From an uncultured Clostridia bacterium (GTDB taxonomy: Bacteria; Bacillota; Clostridia; Lachnospirales; Lachnospiraceae), in NCBI GenBank assembly GCA_946623485.1, contig CAMORF010000126.1:1-6753 (forward strand): a stretch of 6,753 nt of DNA, in the 5' to 3' direction. A program made the position numbers and the translations under genes. The notes below the pieces were generated by a model. The model searched no databases. It saw only the letters and a list, made by a program, of their open reading frames with translations, and was not told the origin of the DNA. This document shows positions 1-6,504 of this stretch, piece after piece; position 1 is the first letter of the stretch; every line of letters starts with the position of its first letter.

Positions 1-71
1 GAATGAAAATCCTGCGCAATCTGCACAATTTATTTTGTAACAGCTCCTTATCTTTTCATCACAGATTTTTT
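1..71. other. Left-edge sequence without assignable feature
   Basis: The stretch is AT-rich. On the minus strand it contains AAGGAG (44-49), but no start codon follows at a usable distance. Nothing else can be assigned. Confidence 0.4.
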
Positions 72-217
72 CATAGGTTCGTCTCCGCCTGATGCGGAGA
101 CGAACCTATGCCTTTATCGCCAGTAAAGGAAACTGGCGATAAACCCGCCTTTGGCGGGTACGCCTCTTCGAGGCTAGGCGAGTTACGGTTCTTCTCCGCT
201 TGATGCGGAGAAGAACC
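72..217. repeat. Cluster of five contiguous hairpins
   Basis: Nearly every base from 72 to 217 lies in a perfect inverted repeat. H1 is 72-88 with 94-110 (17 bp, loop CTGAT). H2 is 113-124 with 132-143 (12 bp, 7-nt loop). H3 is about 143-149 with 153-159 (7 bp, loop TTT). H4 is 162-166 with 170-174 (5 bp, loop TTC), with an alternative outer pairing 161-165 with 176-180. H5 is 187-199 with 205-217 (13 bp, loop TTGAT). H1 and H5 are paralogous. They differ by one arm position, and the opposite arm carries the matching change (G-C in H1, T-A in H5). The cluster begins about 33 nt after the HAD stop codon. No T-run follows any hairpin on the minus strand, so it is not a standard intrinsic terminator. 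It may be a structured 3' UTR, a small RNA or a MITE-like element. The structure is certain; the role is unknown. Confidence 0.85.
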
Positions 218-250
218 TATCTATTTGAAGTAACGATTTACCGTACCTTC

Positions 251-1621
251 TTATGCGGCCTGGTCAGCCTCTTTTTCTGCACCGGGCAGAGCGGTTTTCT
301 TTACGCCTTCTCCATAGATATTCTTCCAGTCATTTGCCATGGAGATTGGCGTCCAGCCTTCTTTTTCCACTTCGGCATAGTACTCGGCTGCCTTCTCATC
401 ACTGCCGTATTCCCTTACGGTGTCATCGCACACCACAAAGAAGCCATTGCCGGTATGGTCAGGATTGCTCTCGGCAAAATTGAGCATCGAGTAATCGCCG
501 CTGCTGTTGCCAAATGCGAGCACGGGATGTTTTCCGATCTCTCTCATGATAGCAGCCGCTTTGTTTGACTTACCGCATTCCTCGCCCAAAGGTGCGCCGA
601 GGAGAATGGTTTCATCCTGGCCCATGTTATACTCATCACCGGTCTCATCATCCCCCTTGCCGGAAGCAACATAGGGAACATCCGTGGCAATGACATGGTC
701 AAGCGGAATGTCATACCGCTCGACAAGCGCACGGGTGACCTCACGCTCGCAGGCAGATACGATCCACACGTCAAAATCGTTGTCCTTCAGATAAGCGATC
801 ACCTCAAGCATGGGCCGGTAGAAGGACTCACCATATGTCATTCCTTCAAAGCCAACCACATCCGTTGTATCGGCAAAGTCACACACGTATTCACGGAATT
901 CCTCAGGCGTCATGCCGGCAAAAGCCGATGCAACCATCATCGATTTTGTAACAGTCTTAGGATAGAATTTCTCCCCATAAGTATAGGCATAGTCACGGAT
1001 CTGCTGCATCGCGTCACGTTCTACTTCCGTCGCGTCGTAGGTCGGGTCATCGAGCACCCGGTACATCGTCAGGCAATAGTCCACGTAAATCGGTGCCTTC
1101 TCACAGAGGATCGTGCCATCCATGTCAAATGTGGCAAGACGGTCTGCCGGTTCAAGATAATCGGGACTTGCCTCATCCGTGCAGGCATTCACAAAAGTTA
1201 CCAGCTCATCCAGGGTTGCGCTGTCCGGATTCCAGGAAGGAAATGTTTCTGCATAGTCAATCTCCTCCGCCGGCTCCTCTCCCTGCTGCTGTTCTGTTCC
1301 CTCCGCCTCATCTGCATCCTCAGCCGGCTGAACGTCTGAGCCTTTGTCTGCTTTCAGGGCATTGACGGTTCCGTCTCCCACAATACCGGTGGCATCCAGA
1401 CCATTGTCCTGCTGAAATGCCAGAACGGCCTGCTCCGTTTTGGGGCCAAATTTCCCATCTGCCCCATCTTCCGTCAGGTATCCCGAGGAGATCAGCATTT
1501 CCTGCACTTCCTTGACCTCATCTCCTCTGCTCCCTCTCTTCATCAGCTCCGTGGCAAAGCAGTTTGCTGACATAGAGACAACTGCCGCTGCACATACAAC
1601 AGAAGCAAGCACCTTTTTCAT
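251..1621 (-). CDS. Secreted HAD-family phosphatase with N-terminal peptidoglycan-binding domain
   Basis: This is a 456-residue exported protein. Residues 1-23 form a signal peptide (MKK, hydrophobic core, cleavage near CFA-TE). Residues about 26-90 match a PG_binding_1 repeat (KRGSRGDEVKEVQ, GKFGPKTEQAV, FQ). Residues about 92-125 are a Glu/Asp/Gln-rich linker. The rest is a HAD hydrolase: motif I DMDGT at 166-170 (nucleophile D166), motif II serine at about 289 (IVSACERE), lysine at about 351-354, and motif IV GNSSGDYSML at about 371-380. In motif IV the first acidic position is Asn and D376 remains. The predicted role is phosphomonoester hydrolysis outside the membrane, tethered to the wall; the substrate is unknown. 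The ATG at 1621 is preferred because the signal peptide starts there and AGGAAGG lies 11 nt upstream. An in-frame GTG at 1669 would add 16 charged residues ahead of the signal peptide. The gene lies 277 bp downstream of the HD-GYP gene with a repeat copy between. Confidence 0.85.
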   Translation of the reverse strand: MKKVLASVVCAAAVVSMSANCFATELMKRGSRGDEVKEVQEMLISSGYLTEDGADGKFGPKTEQAVLAFQQDNGLDATGIVGDGTVNALKADKGSDVQPAEDADEAEGTEQQQGEEPAEEIDYAETFPSWNPDSATLDELVTFVNACTDEASPDYLEPADRLATFDMDGTILCEKAPIYVDYCLTMYRVLDDPTYDATEVERDAMQQIRDYAYTYGEKFYPKTVTKSMMVASAFAGMTPEEFREYVCDFADTTDVVGFEGMTYGESFYRPMLEVIAYLKDNDFDVWIVSACEREVTRALVERYDIPLDHVIATDVPYVASGKGDDETGDEYNMGQDETILLGAPLGEECGKSNKAAAIMREIGKHPVLAFGNSSGDYSMLNFAESNPDHTGNGFFVVCDDTVREYGSDEKAAEYYAEVEKEGWTPISMANDWKNIYGEGVKKTALPGAEKEADQAA

Positions 1622-1670
1622 TCTTTCTTTTCCCTTCCTTTCATTTCCGTTTTTGGAACTATCCGGCACC

Positions 1671-1905
1671 CTTCCTCAAAGAACGCTTAACCCTCTAAAA
1701 AATGGGGATGTTGAATAGTTACCAGTTACTTGAAGCTCAGCCTCCATTCTCCAACATCATAGCGCAAAATAACATCTTCCTGCAATATCGTTCCTCCTGA
1801 TCTCTTGCTGCATCCACTGATTACTACAGCGAGGCTTTCTGACGATGCAATCGGAAAATCAGACACGCAAGATGTGCAAGTTATTTCGCGACAGATCCTT
1901 ACACA
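1671..1905. repeat. Repeat family copy L (inverted relative to the right-hand copy)
   Basis: This copy shares two conserved blocks with the 6277-6482 region in opposite orientation. Block 1 is 1671-1725 against the minus strand of 6482-6430: GAACGCTT is identical, and the TGGGG...TGAATAGT...AC block matches at about 16 of 20 bases. Block 2 is 1874-1901 against the minus strand of 6304-6277, 24 of 28 bases. The blocks are similarly spaced (193 versus 166 nt between block starts). Read on the minus strand, one frame is open for 65 codons from 1923 to a TAA at 1726-1728 and carries RICREITCTS. The two right-hand copies carry related residues in the same relative frame. This copy overlaps the HD-GYP stop codon and fills most of the HD-GYP to HAD spacer. 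It is best read as a degenerate small-protein gene or mobile intergenic element; its identity is unknown. Confidence 0.55.
1726..1785 (-). CDS. Possible 19-residue small protein with TTG start
   Basis: A perfect AGGAGG (1793-1798) sits 7 nt upstream of a TTG at 1785, which opens a short frame reading LQEDVILRYDVGEWRLSFK and ending in TAA at 1726-1728. The frame continues open upstream of the TTG without an ATG, so the short ORF may be only the tail of a longer decayed gene that forms repeat copy L. The equivalent part of the right-hand copy also ends in a stop codon just before the GT(A/G)ACTATTCA block. I do not recognise the peptide. It has no signal peptide or membrane segment. The ribosome binding site and spacing are the only strong support, and such a site can arise by chance in purine-rich spacer DNA. 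Confidence 0.25.
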   Translation of the reverse strand: MQEDVILRYDVGEWRLSFK

Positions 1906-3710
1906 AGTCCTGCGTAATATGCCTCAAGCTTGCTTCTTGCATTCAGATAGACATTCTTCAGGCCGGGGTCAAACTGCGTTCCCATGCCTTCCAGAATAAT
2001 GCGGTTTGCCTTTTCAAAGTCAAATGCTTCTTTATACACCCGTTTGCTTACGAGCGCATCATAAACATCCGCCACAGCCATAATCCTTGCCTCAAGGGGA
2101 ATCTGCTCTCCTGACAGCTTCTCCGGATATCCGGTGCCGTCCCATCTTTCATGATGGTAATGAGCCACATTTTCCGCCACCGATTTGAAGGATTCGTCAT
2201 CCGTATGGAGCAGGATCTCATGGATCACTCTCGCCCCCTCTGCCGCATGGCGCTTCATTTTCTCGTATTCTTCCTCAGTAAACCTGCCGGGCTTCCTGAG
2301 GACAGCGTCATCCACCGCGATTTTCCCAAGATCATGCATCGGGGCTGCTTTGATGACATCCGCGCAGAACTCTCCGGGCAGGTTAAGCTGTCCTTCTTTC
2401 TGAATTTCATCGATTAGTATCCTTACCCCTTGGCTGGTTCTCTTGATATGCCCGCCTGTGGAATTATCCCGGCTCTCAACCATCATCGCCAGGCTCATAA
2501 TCAGATTGTCATGCATCTCAACAATGTGGCTTGTTTTCCATTCCACTTCAGACTGCAGCTTTTCATTATAGGAATCCAGCAGCCGGATATACTTCCGGTT
2601 CGCGGTATCATCCGTAAAGGTTACGATGTATCCGCGCCTCCTGTTTCCGTCATAGAGGTAGTTGACGTTGACATTATAGATCCTGTCCCCATCTTCCGGG
2701 CTTTTTTCCAGCCTGTCATCCTGCGGTTTTGCCACTGCCGTTCTGGCTGCCTGTGCCTTGACTTCTGCCGGATTGCCGGCTTCCTCATCTGCCTTCGGCC
2801 TATTTTCAGGATGCACTGTGTACGTAAACAGATGATTTGCGGGGTTTTCCCGGAAGCAATCGATAAAATGGCGCAGCTTCCTTTCTCCCAGGCTGTCTCC
2901 CATCTCACCGTCTACCACAAGGAAGCGCAGCTGCGGAATCAGCCGCCTCGCACTCTCGTTGCTGCCAAGATACCGATATTTAAAATCAAATGAGACGTAC
3001 CCGATTGCCCTTTCATGGACCATGGAATCAATCGCGGTATCCGCTACATCATACAGATTCATCCTGGCGGAAATAATGAGATAGGTGACCTGCGCGATCA
3101 GATATCCCACAGGCATCAGGTCCATCAGGCTGTATATTCTTCTTCCTGCAAAATAACTCACCAGAACGATAAAATACGGCACTGTGATTAATACAAGGAT
3201 CGTACGCGGCACCTGGCGTTTCTTCCCCCAGGAATACAAGATCACGATGATGTCTGCAATAAAAAAAGCTACAACAAACACGAAATATGCTGTGTGCATC
3301 CATCCGTATTCACGGACTAAAACAGACGTGCCTTCCCGAATCTCAAAGGAAATGCTCCTGTAAAACTGATCTGTATATCCGATGGTGAGAGTGGCTGAAA
3401 AAGCCGCCGTACAGCACACATACAAGAGTGTCCGGATCCACCGGCCAATCCGGATCTGGCAAAGATCCAGGATGCCAAGCAGCATAAAGAGCTGTAAAAA
3501 GGTGCTGCCCAGATAAACTGTCTTCTGGGCGGCGATCGCTGCTCCCAGGCTTCCCGCAATGCTGTACAGGAAGTGCCCCAGGCAGGCAATCGGGATAAAT
3601 GCAAAAATCATGCCGATGTTCGCATTATAGTGTTTATGCCAGATGAAAATGTATATGCCGGAGCACACTGCCGACAAAACCAATGTGCTCCCATAAAATG
3701 TTGATATCAT
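1899..3710 (-). CDS. Membrane 7TM-PAS-HD-GYP protein, predicted c-di-GMP phosphodiesterase
   Basis: This is a 603-residue protein. Residues 1-217 hold about seven hydrophobic segments (near 3-24, 30-53, 63-83, 90-110, 141-161, 170-190, 200-217), the pattern of a histidine-kinase-type 7TM sensor region. Residues about 225-375 look like a divergent PAS domain, interrupted by a charged Ala/Glu/Lys-rich stretch at about 303-342. A short helical linker follows (375-400). Residues about 400-590 are an HD-GYP domain with H421, HD at 459-460, K463, H488, HH at 519-520, the signature HHExxDGxGYP at 519-529, and D548. HD-GYP domains hydrolyse c-di-GMP to pGpG or GMP; all signature residues are present, so activity is expected. 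The start is well supported: AGGAGG at 3721-3726 lies 10 nt before the ATG. The gene follows the GH36 gene by 129 bp in the same direction and may share its transcript. The sensed signal is unknown. Confidence 0.93.
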   Translation of the reverse strand: MISTFYGSTLVLSAVCSGIYIFIWHKHYNANIGMIFAFIPIACLGHFLYSIAGSLGAAIAAQKTVYLGSTFLQLFMLLGILDLCQIRIGRWIRTLLYVCCTAAFSATLTIGYTDQFYRSISFEIREGTSVLVREYGWMHTAYFVFVVAFFIADIIVILYSWGKKRQVPRTILVLITVPYFIVLVSYFAGRRIYSLMDLMPVGYLIAQVTYLIISARMNLYDVADTAIDSMVHERAIGYVSFDFKYRYLGSNESARRLIPQLRFLVVDGEMGDSLGERKLRHFIDCFRENPANHLFTYTVHPENRPKADEEAGNPAEVKAQAARTAVAKPQDDRLEKSPEDGDRIYNVNVNYLYDGNRRRGYIVTFTDDTANRKYIRLLDSYNEKLQSEVEWKTSHIVEMHDNLIMSLAMMVESRDNSTGGHIKRTSQGVRILIDEIQKEGQLNLPGEFCADVIKAAPMHDLGKIAVDDAVLRKPGRFTEEEYEKMKRHAAEGARVIHEILLHTDDESFKSVAENVAHYHHERWDGTGYPEKLSGEQIPLEARIMAVADVYDALVSKRVYKEAFDFEKANRIILEGMGTQFDPGLKNVYLNARSKLEAYYAGLV

Positions 3711-3839
3711 CTAAGCAGCCCCTCCTTCCTGTGACGTGCGGTACGGGTCCTTCGTTACTTTGCAGTTCCCATTGCCCAGAACGCACACGTCCTTCGCTGA
3801 GGATATGCCAGATCATTACAAAGCGAAGGACCTGTTCAT
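3711..3839 (-). promoter_or_regulatory. Spacer with two mutually exclusive stem-loops
   Basis: In the minus-strand transcript the segment from 3832-3819 can pair in two ways. The near partner is 3789-3798, a perfect 10-bp match with 3822-3831 and a 23-nt loop. The far partner is 3746-3754 plus 3758-3762, 14 bp with 3824-3832 and 3819-3823, leaving a 3-nt bulge at 3755-3757. Both use the same CGAAGGAC repeat, which occurs twice on the minus strand. Neither stem is followed by a U-run. The segment ends with the HD-GYP ribosome binding site at 3721-3726. It could tune read-through, RNA stability or translation between the two genes; that is inference. Confidence 0.4.
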
Positions 3840-5975
3840 TCATGTGCCAAAGGAAACAGCGATTGCTTCCATGCCGCCGGAGGGCGTCACCACCAAGGTT
3901 CTGCCTTCCATCCGGGCAGTGATCCCGCTGCCCTTGTACTCCGCGCGGATGGATGCAGGGCAGCATTCCGGGAGCGGAATCCTGATCTGCTGCCCTTCCT
4001 CCATGCTGAACACATGTACCACGGCATATGCACTTGACGACCGGCTGGTTATATACTCACCCTCCGCCGTATGGACACGCACAAGCGCCTGCCAGCCGCT
4101 CAAGTGTCGGTCGCTCCTCCCGCGGTTCTCATACAGGAAGCTGTATCCGTCCCGGATGATCTTAGCAATCTGCCGGTAAAACGCAATTGCATCGTCAATC
4201 TGCTTCCACTGCGCCGGGGACAGGTCTGTCACATCTCCGGACAGACACATCCTCCCCAGAAAAGCCGCTGCCATTGTATAGGCAATGCGCTGCAGGGAAT
4301 CATCCTTACGGATCACAGCCCAGATCTGGCTCTGTGCAGGGAGGATAGAGCGGTGAAGGCGAAGCGCGATCACAGGAATCTCCGGCGCTTCATGCGCATC
4401 GGAGAAGGAAGCCATGCTGCACAGGCTCATCATGAGCGGCTCCAGCCGGTGTCCGCCGGATGCACAGTTCTCCAGAATAATCCCCGGCACCTGCCGCCTG
4501 ATACGCCGGACAAACTCCACGGAGGCTTCACGGTCAAGCCTGAGCCCCTCGCCGGGAGAATCCGCGCCATCGCAGCCAACCCCGATGGTTTCATTGTAAT
4601 CCATCTTCATATAGGTAAAGCCATACTGCTTCAACTGACCGATCACCCGGTCCTCCAGGTACGCAGTGACCTCCGGTTTTGCCATGGCAAAAAACCTTCT
4701 CGGTCCATTCGTCAGAACCTTTCCGTCCTTATGAAGCAGCATGGATTCCTTGTGGTACGCCCTGGAATCCTTGCCGACATTATCGATCTCGAACCATATC
4801 CCCGCCTGCATGCCGGCCTGACGGATCTCCTCCGTCAGTGCGCCAAGCCCCCGGGGAAACAGCTTTTCAGAAGGAATATAGTCACCCATCCCGTCTCCCC
4901 AGGATTTCCCTTCCTCCACAAACCAGCCGCAATCCACGACGAAATATTCGATGTCGTGTCCCTTCAATGCCTGAAGAATCCCGTGAATGTTCTCATGGGA
5001 TGGAAGCCCCCAGGTCGTGCAGTATTCGTTAAACAGAACCGGGAGATGCGCCTCGCATTCCGGCTGCCTGCGCCAGGCTTCCTTTGCGTGAAAGGTCAGT
5101 CTCTGACACGCTTCATCCACATTCCCCCGGACAACGGTCAGGATTGCCTTCGGCGTATCAAATGCCTCACCGGGCTGAATCTGTTTCATCCACTGTCCGA
5201 ATTCCCGATCCGCCAGGCCGCCGGAAAATGCAAGGTCATCATCCCTGCGGTAGAATTCCATCTGCCAGGAGGACTCCACTGCCAGTTGGACAGCCCAGGT
5301 AATGTGCGTACAGGTATCCTCCACGGCGCCGAATGGGAAATATCCTTTGACCGGCATCGAGCCCACCTGCCCGTAACGGACAGAATTGACAGACCAGCCG
5401 GACCAGGACGGTTCGAGCTGAAGGTCCTCCGGCGTCTCAGCCGAAAGCCTCCCCTCCGCGCTCCATCTGCTGCGGATGCGGTAAAGCTTCATCCGTTCAG
5501 GCGCGTCATCCGGCGCAAAAGAGGTAAAACCCCGAAGCGAAAAAGAAGAGAGCATTTCCAGGCATACCACCCGGGCACTGTGGTTTTCAAAGCGTACGGA
5601 GCTCTCCAGGGCATAATCTCCCTTTCTCCAGCATAGCTCATGCACATAGACAAGCCCCCGCGCATCGGCAAGCCTGGTGCAGATCCGGATCTTAGCCTCA
5701 TCTTCTTCCCGCTCCTGCCCTTCATAAGCCATGCGAAGGACGCTCTGCCCGTTCCGCATGGTAGTGCCGCCCGCATAAGCGCCCGGCCCGTCATCCTCCA
5801 GTAGTTTAGCCTGTACCAGGCTCTCTGGCTGCAGGTGCTTGCCCTCCCCCGCCTCAGGCAGCTTAGCCGCGCCCGGCAGAAGAATCAGTTCCGGCGTTCC
5901 TGCCGGAGTCAGGACATAACAGGCCTTCATATCTCCGAGCTCATGGGCTGCAATCAGTTGTCTTTCCTGATTCAT
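3840..5975 (-). CDS. GH36-family alpha-galactosidase-like glycoside hydrolase
   Basis: This is a 711-residue protein, the usual size for GH36. Residues about 1-290 form the N-terminal beta-sandwich, about 310-600 the catalytic barrel and about 625-711 a C-terminal beta domain. The barrel carries VVDCGWF (346-352), GIWFEID (392-398), the nucleophile motif KMDYN with D459, ENCASGGHRLEP (502-513) and SDAHE with D526 as likely acid/base. It then has RQSQIWAV-like LPAQSQIWAV (545-554) and FLGRMCLSGD. There is no signal peptide, so the enzyme is likely cytoplasmic and acts on imported alpha-galactosides such as melibiose or raffinose. Its motifs differ from classic GH36 (DDGWFG, WFEPEMV, SDNTD), so another alpha-D-galactopyranosyl-type substrate such as alpha-GalNAc is possible. 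The ATG at 5975 is preferred: GAGGT lies 5 nt upstream, whereas the ATG at 5987 falls in that region and has no ribosome binding site of its own. Confidence 0.88.
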   Translation of the reverse strand: MNQERQLIAAHELGDMKACYVLTPAGTPELILLPGAAKLPEAGEGKHLQPESLVQAKLLEDDGPGAYAGGTTMRNGQSVLRMAYEGQEREEDEAKIRICTRLADARGLVYVHELCWRKGDYALESSVRFENHSARVVCLEMLSSFSLRGFTSFAPDDAPERMKLYRIRSRWSAEGRLSAETPEDLQLEPSWSGWSVNSVRYGQVGSMPVKGYFPFGAVEDTCTHITWAVQLAVESSWQMEFYRRDDDLAFSGGLADREFGQWMKQIQPGEAFDTPKAILTVVRGNVDEACQRLTFHAKEAWRRQPECEAHLPVLFNEYCTTWGLPSHENIHGILQALKGHDIEYFVVDCGWFVEEGKSWGDGMGDYIPSEKLFPRGLGALTEEIRQAGMQAGIWFEIDNVGKDSRAYHKESMLLHKDGKVLTNGPRRFFAMAKPEVTAYLEDRVIGQLKQYGFTYMKMDYNETIGVGCDGADSPGEGLRLDREASVEFVRRIRRQVPGIILENCASGGHRLEPLMMSLCSMASFSDAHEAPEIPVIALRLHRSILPAQSQIWAVIRKDDSLQRIAYTMAAAFLGRMCLSGDVTDLSPAQWKQIDDAIAFYRQIAKIIRDGYSFLYENRGRSDRHLSGWQALVRVHTAEGEYITSRSSSAYAVVHVFSMEEGQQIRIPLPECCPASIRAEYKGSGITARMEGRTLVVTPSGGMEAIAVSFGT

Positions 5976-6002
5976 ATTCCACCTCATATCAAATCATGTT
6001 TG

Positions 6003-6071
6003 TCAGTTTTTCATAAAGGCAATGATGCCTGCCGCTCTTTTTCTGGCGTGCGATATCCTCGAAAGGTTCAT
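6003..6071 (-). CDS. Possible 22-residue leader peptide upstream of the GH36 gene
   Basis: This short ORF starts with ATG at 6071, 5 nt after AGGAAG (6077-6082), and ends with TGA at 6003-6005. That is 27 nt before the GH36 start. It begins MNLSRISHARKRAAG and ends IIAFMKN, so it has a basic first half and a short hydrophobic second half. It lies between the candidate cre site and the GH36 gene, the position of a leader peptide or a translationally coupled small ORF. It could also be the C-terminal remnant of a lost transporter gene or a chance frame. I recognise no family. Confidence 0.3.
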   Translation of the reverse strand: MNLSRISHARKRAAGIIAFMKN

Positions 6072-6093
6072 GATCTCTTCCTGTAAAATGAAT

Positions 6094-6107
6094 TGAAACC
6101 TATGTCA
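6094..6107 (-). promoter_or_regulatory. Candidate CcpA cre site upstream of the GH36 gene
   Basis: The plus strand reads TGAAACCTATGTCA. Against the established cre consensus TGWAANCGNTNWCA it matches every defined position except the central G, which is T here. It lies 119 nt before the GH36 start and overlaps a GTGACA (minus strand, 6103-6108) that could serve as a -35 element. A cre site here would fit catabolite repression of an alpha-galactoside gene. One 14-bp match with one mismatch can occur by chance. Confidence 0.4.
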
Positions 6108-6136
6108 CATACATTGACTGCATAGTCCGCTTAAAC

Positions 6137-6230
6137 GGTATACAGAAAAGGTATATGGAAACAGTACGCAGACAGAAACAAGTCCACAGACAAAAAACAA
6201 GTACGCAGACGGAAACTGTCTGCAGAAACA
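6137..6230. repeat. Degenerate tandem repeat (13- and 18/19-bp units)
   Basis: Two 13-bp units (6137-6149 and 6150-6162, GGTATACAGAAAA and GGTATATGGAAAC) are followed by units at 6163-6180 (18 bp), 6181-6199 (19 bp), 6200-6217 (18 bp) and a shortened one at 6218-6230. All share the theme AGTACGCAGACAGAAACA. An inner hairpin pairs GCAGAC (6205-6210) with GTCTGC (6218-6223) around a 7-nt loop. The block lies in the untranslated leader expected if the minus promoter at about 6307-6335 is used. No CRISPR-like regularity is present. Confidence 0.6.
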
Positions 6231-6276
6231 ACACGCAAAGGATCCAGCCAAAGCAACCCGCATATGCAATGCATGC

Positions 6277-6482
6277 TTAGGATCTGTCGATAAATAACTT
6301 ACACAGAATATATCATAAGCGCGGGTGTCCTACAATTGCCCGGCGGTATTATTCTTTCTTCCCTGCATTCCCATGTGAATCTGCTAATGAATCATCTGCC
6401 ACTTGAGGCTAATTGATCATTAAAAACAGTGACTATTCACTACCCCCATCTCTCAGAACGCAAAGCGTTCTTCTCTGAGGCT
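6277..6482 (+). repeat. Repeat family copy R, degenerate small-gene remnant
   Basis: This copy pairs with copy L in inverted orientation (see 1671-1905). On the plus strand, from 6276 the frame reads LRICR, a TAA at 6291-6293, then ITYTEYIISAG and on through PGGIIL to a TGA at 6414-6416. Copy L has RICREITCTS and SGGTIL at corresponding places, and the distance from the GG to the stop is 23 versus 24 codons. Copy R lacks about 12 residues found in copy L. After the stop comes the GTGACTATTCAC block. A 7-bp hairpin follows (6455-6461 with 6465-6471, loop AAA), then a pyrimidine-rich TTCTCT, weakly terminator-like on the plus strand. The in-frame stop shows that this copy is not an intact gene. 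Confidence 0.5.
6307..6335 (-). promoter_or_regulatory. Possible sigma-A promoter for the GH36 gene
   Basis: On the minus strand TTGTAG (6330-6335) is separated by exactly 17 bp from TATATT (6307-6312), five of six matches to the -10 consensus but only three of six to the -35. It would start RNA near 6300, giving a leader of about 325 nt that includes the tandem repeat, the cre-like site and the leader ORF. A promoter overlapping the cre-like site is the alternative, but no good -10 is seen there. Confidence 0.25.
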
Positions 6483-6504
6483 GAACAATTACAAAAACAC
6501 TAAA

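Noticed and set aside
72..217. CRISPR array or intrinsic terminator
   Set aside because: There are no equal-length repeats with unique spacers, and no U-run follows the hairpins in the direction of transcription.
695..1339. 214-codon plus-strand open frame
   Set aside because: It is antisense to the HAD domain, which carries conserved motifs.
1697..1702. T6 run on the minus strand as the HD-GYP terminator
   Set aside because: No stable stem lies directly upstream of it on the minus strand.
1845..2114. 89-codon plus-strand frame with KMCKLFRD, similar to the minus strand at the right edge
   Set aside because: The similarity is real but belongs to the repeat. The differences fall at synonymous positions better in the opposite-strand ITCTS frame, and most of this frame is antisense to the HD-GYP gene.
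4071..5636. 521-codon plus-strand open frame
   Set aside because: It lies fully antisense to the GH36 gene, whose catalytic motifs are intact. Its translation is rich in Pro, Arg and His with no recognisable domain, as expected of a shadow frame.
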